From Verrucomicrobiales bacterium (GTDB lineage: Bacteria; Verrucomicrobiota; Verrucomicrobiia; Verrucomicrobiales; Akkermansiaceae), in NCBI GenBank assembly GCA_003527555.1, contig DPWT01000141.1:1-13558 (forward strand): a stretch of DNA of 13,558 nucleotides, written 5' to 3'. This document shows, piece after piece, positions 6,851 to 13,558 of this stretch (position 1 is the stretch's first letter; each line of letters opens with the position of its first letter). The notes beneath the pieces are model-generated. The model was not told the origin of the DNA and did no database searches. It saw only the letters and a list, made by a program, of their open reading frames with translations. Position numbers and translations under genes: made by a program.

Positions 6851-6876
6851 TTTGATAATCTCTGGTCAGGTGTCAT

Positions 6877-7965
6877 TTAATCAATGAGTTCTTTAAGTTG
6901 ATTGATTTCTAGCTGACTATGGACTGCACTTACTGATATCCTTAATCTGGCAGAGTTTCTTGGAACTGTGGGGTATCTTATCGCAGGAATCAGAAATCCT
7001 GATGAGCGTAACTCAAGCGCTTTTTGCATGGCAGACCTGTTGTCACCAATAATCCAAGGAATGATCGCAGACTGTGCGTCTTGTTTTAGTTGCTTGATGT
7101 TAGACCAGAGCTTGTCGCGTAACTGACGTCCCTCCTCACTTTGTATGATGTCTAGAGCTGCTCCTGCTGCTGCCATTTGTGCCGGTGGTGGAGCAGTTGA
7201 GTAAATGAATGATCGAGCTTTGTTGATGAGTAAATCAATCCACTGTCGATTTGCTGCAATGTAGCCTCCCGCCACTCCAGCCGCTTTGCCTAACGTGCCC
7301 ATGTGTAGATCAATTTCATCTGTCAAGCCGAGCTGCTCAGCCAGCCCCATACCGGTTTCTCCTAAGACACCTAGGGCATGTGCTTCGTCGACCATGAGTA
7401 AAGCGCCATGCTTATTACAAAGAGAAACAATTTCAGCCAAGGGCGTGGTGTCTCCGTCCATACTAAAAACGGATTCAGTAACGACGAGAGTTCTTGTATT
7501 AGTTTTTTGGGCTGTGGACTCTAATAGTTTTTCAAGTTTTCCCAAATGGCTATGTGGGAAAACACGAATTGTGGCGTTACTCATGCGTGCCCCATCGATC
7601 AAGCTGGCATGGCAGAGCTTGTCCATGATAATTGTATCGCCTTTTTCAAGGACAGCGGGAATTACACCTGTGGATGTCGCGTAGCCTGTGGCGAAGGTGA
7701 TAGCAGCCTCCGTGCCTTTGGCGGTAGCCAGTTTATCTTCTAGCTCCTGATGTGAGCTAGAAGTGCCGCAGATCAAACGTGATGCAGTGGCGCCTACACC
7801 CAGCTTTTCCACAGTGGATAGATAGACTGCTTTGATTGCGGGGTGTTTTGAGAGGCCTAGGTAATCGTTGGATGCGAAATCAATGAGTCCGTCGTGCGGA
7901 TCTGGAATATGTCGCCGTAGTGACGCTGCATCAAATTTTATGAGTTCGTCTTCGGGTGGTCGCAT
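6877..7965 (-). CDS. bioF: 8-amino-7-oxononanoate synthase (alpha-oxoamine synthase family)
   Basis: A 362-residue PLP enzyme of the alpha-oxoamine synthase family. BioF condenses pimeloyl-ACP or pimeloyl-CoA with L-alanine, releasing CO2, in biotin synthesis in the cytoplasm. Visible family marks are FASNDYLGLSKHP (30-42), SRLICGTSSSHQELE (62-76), the cofactor-stacking His in DKLCHAS (H119), ESVFSMDGD (164-172), DEAHALGVLG (193-202) with the Asp that binds the pyridine nitrogen, and the Schiff-base lysine Lys227 in GTLGKAAGVAGG. It is about 20 residues shorter than E. coli BioF at the N-terminus. It starts 14 bases after the carboxypeptidase stop, so it is probably in the same transcript. 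No other bio genes are in the window. The close relatives Kbl and serine palmitoyltransferase use other substrates, so the substrate is a family-level inference. Confidence 0.85.
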   Translation of the reverse strand: MRPPEDELIKFDAASLRRHIPDPHDGLIDFASNDYLGLSKHPAIKAVYLSTVEKLGVGATASRLICGTSSSHQELEDKLATAKGTEAAITFATGYATSTGVIPAVLEKGDTIIMDKLCHASLIDGARMSNATIRVFPHSHLGKLEKLLESTAQKTNTRTLVVTESVFSMDGDTTPLAEIVSLCNKHGALLMVDEAHALGVLGETGMGLAEQLGLTDEIDLHMGTLGKAAGVAGGYIAANRQWIDLLINKARSFIYSTAPPPAQMAAAGAALDIIQSEEGRQLRDKLWSNIKQLKQDAQSAIIPWIIGDNRSAMQKALELRSSGFLIPAIRYPTVPRNSARLRISVSAVHSQLEINQLKELID

Positions 7966-7979
7966 GGCGGAATAGGGGA

Positions 7980-8849
7980 CTAATTAGATCGTGGTCGTTC
8001 CAATGCCCAGCGGAGTAGTTTTTCTGAGTCGTCCCAGATCGTCTTAGACGTGGCTCCAAGCACGACAACGATGGCGGAGCGACCGTTCAAGGTGCCGCTG
8101 GAAACCAAGCATCTTCCTGATGCTCTTGTGGTGCCTGTTTTCATACCATTACAATAGGATAATCTCTTTAGAATCCTGTTTGTATTTTCTAGGCGCTTGG
8201 ATCGGCCATTAGAGAATCGAAAGGTATAAGCTCGTGTGTTCATGATCCCTCGTAATGTTTTACTGCTAAAAGCAGCACGTGCGCAGATTGCCATGTCTCT
8301 TGCGGTGGAATACTGCCCTTTGGCTGTAAGGCCATGAGGGTTCAGAAAATTCGAGTCCTTCATGCCAAGGCTTATAGCTTTACGGTTCATTACCTTGGAA
8401 AATGAGGCCTCGCTACCGGCTACACTGCGTGCTAGCGCGCGTGCGACATCATTACCACTTTTTACAAGCAACGCGCCTAACAATGTACGTCTGCTGTAGA
8501 CTTGCCCGGGAAGAATACCAAGTTTGGTAGGGACTACCCAAGTGTCACTTTTGGTGATAGTGAATTTGCGAGTAATATTGCCATTATCCAAAACGCACAG
8601 AGCGGTCATGAGTTTTTGAGTGCTGGCAACGGCACATCGCTGGCGGGCGTTTTTTTCGTAAAGGACACGTCCACTCGTGAAGTCGACTACAATCGCACGT
8701 GGCGCGCCAATGGTGGGAGCAGGTTTTCTTGGTATGGCACCTACCTGCACTGGCTTGGTGATGGTCATACTACTGCGCATATGGGGTGCCTCAGCACAGG
8801 ATACGAGTGGTAAAATAGAAATGGCGACAAGAGGAAGTAAGTGGCGCAT
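7980..8849 (-). CDS. D-alanyl-D-alanine carboxypeptidase (peptidase S11), probable lipoprotein
   Basis: Low-molecular-weight penicillin-binding protein that trims the terminal D-Ala from peptidoglycan stem peptides outside the inner membrane. From the ATG at 8849 it has 289 residues; an ATG at 8858 and a TTG at 8867 are in frame but only lengthen the signal peptide. The start MRHLLPLVAISILPLVSC has a lipobox-like LVSC, so Cys18 may be lipidated. The catalytic motifs are complete: SxxK as STQK (76-79), SGN (131-133) and KTG (237-239). HGL and YSTARDMA between them are typical of S11. The protein ends about 45 residues after KTG, so it lacks the PBP5-type C-terminal beta domain and amphipathic anchor; lipidation may replace the anchor. 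bioF follows after 14 bases. In E. coli dacA lies close to mrdAB, as this gene lies close to mrdA here. Confidence 0.9.
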   Translation of the reverse strand: MRHLLPLVAISILPLVSCAEAPHMRSSMTITKPVQVGAIPRKPAPTIGAPRAIVVDFTSGRVLYEKNARQRCAVASTQKLMTALCVLDNGNITRKFTITKSDTWVVPTKLGILPGQVYSRRTLLGALLVKSGNDVARALARSVAGSEASFSKVMNRKAISLGMKDSNFLNPHGLTAKGQYSTARDMAICARAAFSSKTLRGIMNTRAYTFRFSNGRSKRLENTNRILKRLSYCNGMKTGTTRASGRCLVSSGTLNGRSAIVVVLGATSKTIWDDSEKLLRWALERPRSN

Positions 8850-9009
8850 AGTCAGCATGAGTAGCAATACTCTGAAGCGTCTACCATCGTGGCATCAAGT
8901 CAAGGAGTAAGAGGGAGTAATCGCCATGAAAAAAATCGTCTGTATGAAGCGCTCAGCATAAAAGAAACGTTTATGTTGTTAACTAAACAGAATACTATGA
9001 TTGACGTTT

Positions 9010-9356
9010 CTACCTTAAAGATCTGAAGAAAGAACGGGTGATCAGAAAACAAAGAAATAAGAGCCCAAGCGGGATCGCCATCAGTGCGCCGATGACAGTG
9101 ATTGGTATAATTACAAGCTTACCATATGACTTTCCCCATAGTGACATGAACCAGCGGGTTAGACAGAGTGTCAAGCGTGCTTTCCATGGCAGCGATTTTT
9201 GCAAATCAGCGAAGATGTTTTCTGGGGTGGGGGAGAAACCGCTGTTAGGATTTTGGCTTGTGGCCTGTGACCAATTTGCATTACCCTTTTGCTTGGCACT
9301 ATCATTTTTTTTGTAGTGACAATTTCGTCGATCGTAATGGTTTTTCTATCTGGCAA
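9010..9356 (-). CDS. Small C-terminally anchored membrane protein, split by an apparent frameshift at an A8 tract
   Basis: Two overlapping frames read as one protein if the ribosome or polymerase gains one A at the run of eight A's (9312-9305 on the coding strand). The first part, from TTG at 9356, gives LPDRKTITIDEIVTTKK. The second, from the tract to TAG at 9012-9010, gives NDSAKQKGNANWSQ, then SGFSPTPENIFADLQKSLPW, then a hydrophobic helix LVIIPITVIGALMAIPLGLLF and a basic tail ending RSLR. Neither half makes sense alone: the second has no ATG or GTG, only TTG at 9204, and the first frame turns into basic nonsense after the tract. The joined product is about 115 residues. The first frame is open back to the rng stop, so the true start may be upstream at a rare codon. 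Alternatives are a pseudogene or a sequencing error. The family is unknown. Confidence 0.5.
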
Positions 9357-9401
9357 GTTAGAATATTCTATTTTGGGATTATGAATGAGCGCTTTCCATA
9401 G

Positions 9402-10994
9402 CTACGCCTGATGGAGTGTCTTGTCAGTCGTTGCCTCAATGATAGCGAAACGCTCGCGGTTTAACGTGGGGTCCGTGCGGAAAGTAAGGCGACCGCTGTG
9501 CGTGCGCTCAAGTTCGACGAAAAGGTTTGAGTCTTCATTTTTGAAGCGATTCAGCACCTCTGTATTTACGACGATAACAAGATCTCCGAGGCCGCCCTCA
9601 CCGCGTTGAATTACGGTGTTTAGCGCGCGCTGGACTTCTACACTCATGGTCATTGGGGTTTTCACTCTGCCGCGGCCTTGGCAGTATGGGCATGGTTCCA
9701 TCAAGCTGTCTCGAAGTGACTCATTAAGACGTTGGCGAGTCATTTCCATCAGTCCGATAGAGGAAATTTGTAGTACTTGAGTTTTTGCTTTGTCACGCTT
9801 GAGCCGCTCTTTCATGGCGCGATAAACCGCCTGTTGATCACGGCGATGACGCATATCGATAAAGTCAACAACGACGAGACCACCTATGTTACGTAATCTC
9901 AGTTGGCGGGCAACCTCTTGAGCCGCTTCGACATTTGTTTCTAGTAGCATTTTATCGACATCTTTAGATCCCTTATTGCGACCTGTATTAACGTCGACGG
10001 TGATCATGGCTTCGGTCTCATCAATCACGAGGTAACCACCGCACTTGAGCCATACTTGCCGTGAGAATGCCTCATCAATTTGTTTCTGCAGGTTGAGTTT
10101 TTCAAAAATTGACTGACGGGATGGAAGGTGGTGAATACGGCGTTTTGCTCTACGTGAAATACGCCCTGCGATTTCGCGCATCTCATTGGTTGTATTCTCA
10201 TTGTCGCAGATAACTTGGCCTACATTATCAGTAAGAAAACTGCGCACACTACGCTCAATAAGACCTGGTTCGCGGAAGCAGCAGACTGGCGCCTTTTGGT
10301 TGATGCGTTTATCTTCAACTGCATACCATTGCTCTAACAAAATAGCAAGATCACGCACGAAATGGCGTGCGCGTTGGCCAGTAGCGACAGTGCGCATGAT
10401 GATGCCCATGCCTTCAGGGACCTGAAGCTTTTGCATAATACGGCGTAGCCGCTGACGTTCTTTTGGATCGTCTACCTTACGAGAGATTCCAAACTGGTCA
10501 GAGTAGGGCATTAATACGAGGTAGCGACCAGCCATTGAGATATTTGTTGTAACGCGAGGGCCCTTATTTCCAATGGGACCTTTAGATACTTGAATCATAA
10601 TTTCAGACCCTTGGGGATAAATGCTGGGTATATCCTTTGAAGTGATACGCTTTTGTTTTTTCTTCTTTTTTTTCTGCCCCTCACGTTGAATTTCCTCGAG
10701 GCCGTTATCGAGCGCTGCCGGAATAGCATCCCAGAAGTGAAGAAATGCATTTTTTTCTAGGCCTATATCAACAAACATGGCTTTCAAGCCAGGTTCGATA
10801 TTTTTAACAGTGCCTTTGAAAATACCGCCCACGATATTGAGATCTCCTTCACGTTCCAGATTGTATTCTTCTAGGGAGCCTTCCTCGATGAGGGCAACGC
10901 GGCGTTCGAGTTTTTCTGAGTTGATGACGAGTGAAGTGCCTTGCATGGGCGTGGTGTTTTCAATACCAAGAGCTTTTTTGATACGTTTAATCAT
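9402..10994 (-). CDS. rng: Ribonuclease E/G family endoribonuclease
   Basis: A 530-residue single-strand-specific endoribonuclease for rRNA processing and mRNA decay. The S1 RNA-binding region (about 35-155) contains IFKGTVKNIEPGLKAMFVDIG and FLHF, with a lysine block at 108-113 inserted before the last strands. The metal-binding catalytic aspartates are Asp334 in ITVDVNTG and Asp377 in VVVDFIDM. They are 43 residues apart, as are Asp303 and Asp346 of E. coli RNase E. The zinc-link is CPYC, Cys435 and Cys438, 58 residues after the second aspartate, again the RNase E spacing. It lacks the long C-terminal degradosome scaffold of RNase E, so it is RNase G-like in size. The ATG at 10994 directly follows seven A's and has no Shine-Dalgarno. 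mrdA lies 50 bases upstream on the same strand, matching the known closeness of rng to cell-shape genes. Confidence 0.96.
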   Translation of the reverse strand: MIKRIKKALGIENTTPMQGTSLVINSEKLERRVALIEEGSLEEYNLEREGDLNIVGGIFKGTVKNIEPGLKAMFVDIGLEKNAFLHFWDAIPAALDNGLEEIQREGQKKKKKKQKRITSKDIPSIYPQGSEIMIQVSKGPIGNKGPRVTTNISMAGRYLVLMPYSDQFGISRKVDDPKERQRLRRIMQKLQVPEGMGIIMRTVATGQRARHFVRDLAILLEQWYAVEDKRINQKAPVCCFREPGLIERSVRSFLTDNVGQVICDNENTTNEMREIAGRISRRAKRRIHHLPSRQSIFEKLNLQKQIDEAFSRQVWLKCGGYLVIDETEAMITVDVNTGRNKGSKDVDKMLLETNVEAAQEVARQLRLRNIGGLVVVDFIDMRHRRDQQAVYRAMKERLKRDKAKTQVLQISSIGLMEMTRQRLNESLRDSLMEPCPYCQGRGRVKTPMTMSVEVQRALNTVIQRGEGGLGDLVIVVNTEVLNRFKNEDSNLFVELERTHSGRLTFRTDPTLNRERFAIIEATTDKTLHQA

Positions 10995-11044
10995 TTTTTT
11001 AAGTAGTTAGTAGATAGTAGAGAGTTGTTATTGGGGGAAGTTTA

Positions 11045-13168
11045 TTATTCTTCAATGATGATTGCCTTTGGGACTGTGGAGCCCTCTTCGTCGATCGGTT
11101 GTCGGATGGTAGGTTGAGGTAAGCGAGGTCGGATCATTACTGGGGCAGGGGAATTAGTTATGATATTCTCAATCTCATTGCCAGTTTCTCCGTTGTCTTC
11201 GAAAGTAATGTTGAGCAAGTTATCTTGATCGGTCAGTTCCACTTCTTTGCGTACTAGGAAATCACCGTTGTATTCTGTCATTTTAGCGAGTGGGAGTTCT
11301 CGGCCTTCGTCACGCGCGAATAAGCCGCGCATGATCAGATGTACGAGTGGGCCAGCGACAGCGCCGCCGGATTCACCTTGTTTTACGGCAACTACAACGA
11401 CGTAGCGTGGACGATCATATGGAGCGAAAGCAACTGTCCATGCGTCGTTTGACTTGATTCCCATATCAGTTGTTTGAGCGGTTCCCGTCTTAGCGCAGAC
11501 GGCTCGGTTTTTTACAGCAGCACGGCGTGCGGTGCCGCCTAATTTATTGGCTGCAAGAAACATGCCATGACGAATACGCTCAACGTGAACGGTCTTGAGA
11601 CCTTCTTGGAGCAAGTTTACTTTCAGGTTTGGTTGGTTTTGTACGACAACGCCATTGTGCGGATGAATGACTCGTTTGACGATACGTGGTTTGTAATATT
11701 GCCCACGATTAGCAATAGCTCCAACCAGCGCTGCCATTTGAAGAGGGCTGGCGGCGCTGTCCGACTGTCCGATGGACATCATGCCGGTGATAGCTGGAGT
11801 GACGGCAGAACCTGGGTGAAGCTGTTGTCTCCAGAATCGATTTCCAGGAATAAAACCTGAAGATTCCGAGGGTAATTCAATGCCGGTCTTGAGTCCCAGT
11901 CCGAGGAGCTGGAACGAGCTCAACATTTTTTTACTACCGATTTTATTAGCGATTTCCATGAAATAGCAGTTACATGATCGCTGAATTGCTTCCTGCAGGT
12001 CTAGACGACCATGGCCGCTGCGTTTCCAGCAGCGAATCTTGACGTTTCCGTATGCTACGTATCCTGAACAGTCTTCATGATCAAATGCGTGACCATGGAT
12101 AGCAGCTGCGATTGCAGTGGGGAGCTTGAAGGTGGATCCGGGGGTGAAATTGTTGATTGCTTTGTTTACCAATGGATTTGCACGATTTGAGGTATAATTT
12201 TTCCATGCTTCCGGATCGATGCTGGGGACAAAGTAGCTTGGGGTGAAGTCTGGAACAGATACCATGGAAATAACCTCGCCGGTATTGGGGTCTAACACGA
12301 CGGCGGCGGCACGGCCTACACGGCGCAGTATATTTTCTACTAAGTATTGAACGCGGGAATCAATAGTGAGCTCAACGCGTGAGCCAACGTCTGGTTTGAT
12401 ATAGTCGACCATACTTAGAATCTTACCTTTTTCGTTTTTGAGTATGGTTTTGATGCCCTCGGAGCCGGTAAGGTGTGAATTCATTGTGGCTTCAACGCCT
12501 GCGATACCCTTGCCATCGCCTGTGTAGTGTTTGAACTTACGTTTTGCATCATCGGGTATATCTCCCTTTTCCCATTGTTTGACATACCCAAGAATGTGCG
12601 AAGCGAGGGAGCCATAAGGGTATTCACGCCTGGGACTGATACGGATATTTACTCCAGCAAGTTCGAGATTGTGTTCTGCGAAATGAGCGAATTGATCGTA
12701 GCTTAAATTATCGCGAAAGGTGAATGGGACTAGGCCGCCGTGGGTGATGTAATGAGTATTTAAGGCATTAGAACTATATTTGTTGTCTAGCCCATGGATG
12801 GCGAGTCTTGGGCGAACCCAAATGTTGACAATTTCGTGGGTTTTAAGTTGGCGGAACTTCTTAACCTGAGGGTCGTCTTTGCCTCTGGTCTCGATGAGGT
12901 GGCGTTTATAGTCGTTACGGATCTCCTCCAAGTTGAATACGACCTCGTGATTACGTTGATTTGTTGCAAGTGTGATGCCGTTACGATCTGTGATATCACC
13001 TCGGATACCTGGTTCGCGAATAGTGACCGTGTAGTTTGATGGGACCTGCCGCAGGAATTCTGAACGTTCTTTTATCTGGTATTGATACAGGCGCGACAAC
13101 AACGCACCGAACCCGACAAGGATGATGGCGGTAAGGAGGTATAGTCTTAGGCGGTAGCGTGGTTCCAT
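11045..13168 (-). CDS. mrdA: Penicillin-binding protein 2, elongasome D,D-transpeptidase
   Basis: A 707-residue class B penicillin-binding protein that crosslinks lateral-wall peptidoglycan with RodA and the MreBCD complex. The N-terminus is short and basic, then one membrane anchor (about 9-26). The dimer/pedestal module follows, with IREPGIRGDITDRNGITLA and the later YPYGSLASHILGYV. The transpeptidase motifs are complete: STFK with nucleophile Ser345 and Lys348, SCN at 398-400 and KTG at 560-562. A tail of about 80 residues after the catalytic domain is rich in acidic residues and Pro; it makes the protein longer than E. coli PBP2 (633). It starts 12 bases after the mreD stop, so the two are an operon. 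No rodA follows; the next gene is rng. Confidence 0.95.
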   Translation of the reverse strand: MEPRYRLRLYLLTAIILVGFGALLSRLYQYQIKERSEFLRQVPSNYTVTIREPGIRGDITDRNGITLATNQRNHEVVFNLEEIRNDYKRHLIETRGKDDPQVKKFRQLKTHEIVNIWVRPRLAIHGLDNKYSSNALNTHYITHGGLVPFTFRDNLSYDQFAHFAEHNLELAGVNIRISPRREYPYGSLASHILGYVKQWEKGDIPDDAKRKFKHYTGDGKGIAGVEATMNSHLTGSEGIKTILKNEKGKILSMVDYIKPDVGSRVELTIDSRVQYLVENILRRVGRAAAVVLDPNTGEVISMVSVPDFTPSYFVPSIDPEAWKNYTSNRANPLVNKAINNFTPGSTFKLPTAIAAAIHGHAFDHEDCSGYVAYGNVKIRCWKRSGHGRLDLQEAIQRSCNCYFMEIANKIGSKKMLSSFQLLGLGLKTGIELPSESSGFIPGNRFWRQQLHPGSAVTPAITGMMSIGQSDSAASPLQMAALVGAIANRGQYYKPRIVKRVIHPHNGVVVQNQPNLKVNLLQEGLKTVHVERIRHGMFLAANKLGGTARRAAVKNRAVCAKTGTAQTTDMGIKSNDAWTVAFAPYDRPRYVVVVAVKQGESGGAVAGPLVHLIMRGLFARDEGRELPLAKMTEYNGDFLVRKEVELTDQDNLLNITFEDNGETGNEIENIITNSPAPVMIRPRLPQPTIRQPIDEEGSTVPKAIIIEE

Positions 13169-13180
13169 GTTGGAAGATAG

Positions 13181-13558
13181 TTAGTCGATATATCGGTGCT
13201 CTTTTTTTAGACCAGTATACCGAATGGTATGATGACATGCAGACGCGAGTTGGAAAATCAGCCAAAAGATGAAGGGTGAGAACAGCATGGTGAGGGCGCT
13301 CGTGAGGTAGATTCTGTAGAATGCAGCGCGCGGGAATACAAAGTCCCCACGAACAAAGTTAATGAGAAGAAACTCAGCAAACAGATAGAAAAAAATGGCA
13401 ATCCCAGCTAACAGAGAGGATATATGCCATTTCCCTCTTTTGAAAAGAGGTTGGATCCCCTGCATGAGTAGGCCCATCATGGCATAGAGAATAATGCTGT
13501 AACCAAAGCGTAGATTCTCGACTGGGTTCGTATAAATTTCTATATCGCCGCCTGATGG
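13181..13558 (-). CDS. mreD: Probable rod-shape-determining protein MreD, 5' end beyond window
   Basis: The frame is open from the window edge to TAA at 13183-13181, 125 residues with no necessary start inside, so the N-terminus lies outside. An internal ATG pair at 13480-13475 would give a shorter form, but the upstream residues (FGYSIILYAMMGLL) form a membrane helix with those that follow, so they belong to the protein. Hydrophobic segments lie at about 20-33, 45-65 and 80-105 of the visible part. The tail is short, basic and polar (YTGLKKEHRYID). The family has weak sequence conservation. I call it MreD from size, topology and position immediately before mrdA, the classic mreBCD-mrdA order. 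MreD is an inner-membrane partner of MreC and PBP2. Confidence 0.6.
   Translation of the reverse strand, partial: PSGGDIEIYTNPVENLRFGYSIILYAMMGLLMQGIQPLFKRGKWHISSLLAGIAIFFYLFAEFLLINFVRGDFVFPRAAFYRIYLTSALTMLFSPFIFWLIFQLASACHHTIRYTGLKKEHRYID

Noticed and set aside
6851..6876. Bidirectional terminator between the convergent ABC and bioF genes
   Set aside because: No stable hairpin with T-runs in the 26-base gap.
8926..8961. 11-codon frame on the + strand with purine-rich GGGAG upstream
   Set aside because: Too short to support, divergent from the carboxypeptidase gene, and this genome does not seem to use Shine-Dalgarno signals elsewhere in the window.
8957..8975. Inverted repeat CATAAA/TTTATG after the small membrane gene as a terminator
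   Set aside because: The stem is six AT-rich pairs without a T-run; too weak to call.
10995..11044. CTACTA-type short repeats in the mrdA-rng gap as a regulatory array
   Set aside because: Only a few imperfect copies within 25 bases; low complexity is enough to explain them.

Overview
The window looks like ordinary chromosome from a bacterium of the PVC group, most likely a verrucomicrobium. This rests on three things. The ribosomal protein L28 carries a lysine/glycine-rich insertion that I recall from chlamydial L28. None of the examined start codons has a Shine-Dalgarno sequence. Several proteins have a style I associate with that phylum: a secreted trypsin-like protease followed by a DUF11-like module, and a lipoprotein with a pseudopilin-like C-terminus. 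The assignment is an inference without a database search. I see no tRNA, rRNA, CRISPR array, insertion sequence or phage gene.

Left part, 1-2000. A trypsin-like secreted protease runs leftwards off the window; it is open to the edge and only its first 340 residues are present. Facing away from it is a Pro/Ala-rich protein with a C-terminal membrane anchor and five degenerate T-[IV]-x-L repeats, then a possible 26-residue membrane peptide.

Middle part, 2000-6850, all on the + strand. The order is thioredoxin, a VanZ-like membrane protein, ribosomal protein L28 with its own promoter and a good intrinsic terminator, a 563-residue unknown lipoprotein, and an MsbA-like ABC exporter.

Right part, 6877-13558, all on the - strand and convergent with the ABC gene. 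Read in transcription order it is mreD (5' end outside the window), mrdA (PBP2), rng (RNase E/G), a small membrane protein split by an apparent frameshift at an A8 tract, a D,D-carboxypeptidase of family S11, and bioF. The first genes belong to lateral-wall (elongasome) synthesis. In E. coli, rng sits near mreBCD and dacA sits near mrdAB, so this layout combines both neighbourhoods in one strand-wise run.

The least explained items are the frameshifted small gene at 9010-9356, the repeat protein at 1312-1809, and the lipoprotein at 3283-4974. I found no clear evidence of a defence system or other new multi-gene system.
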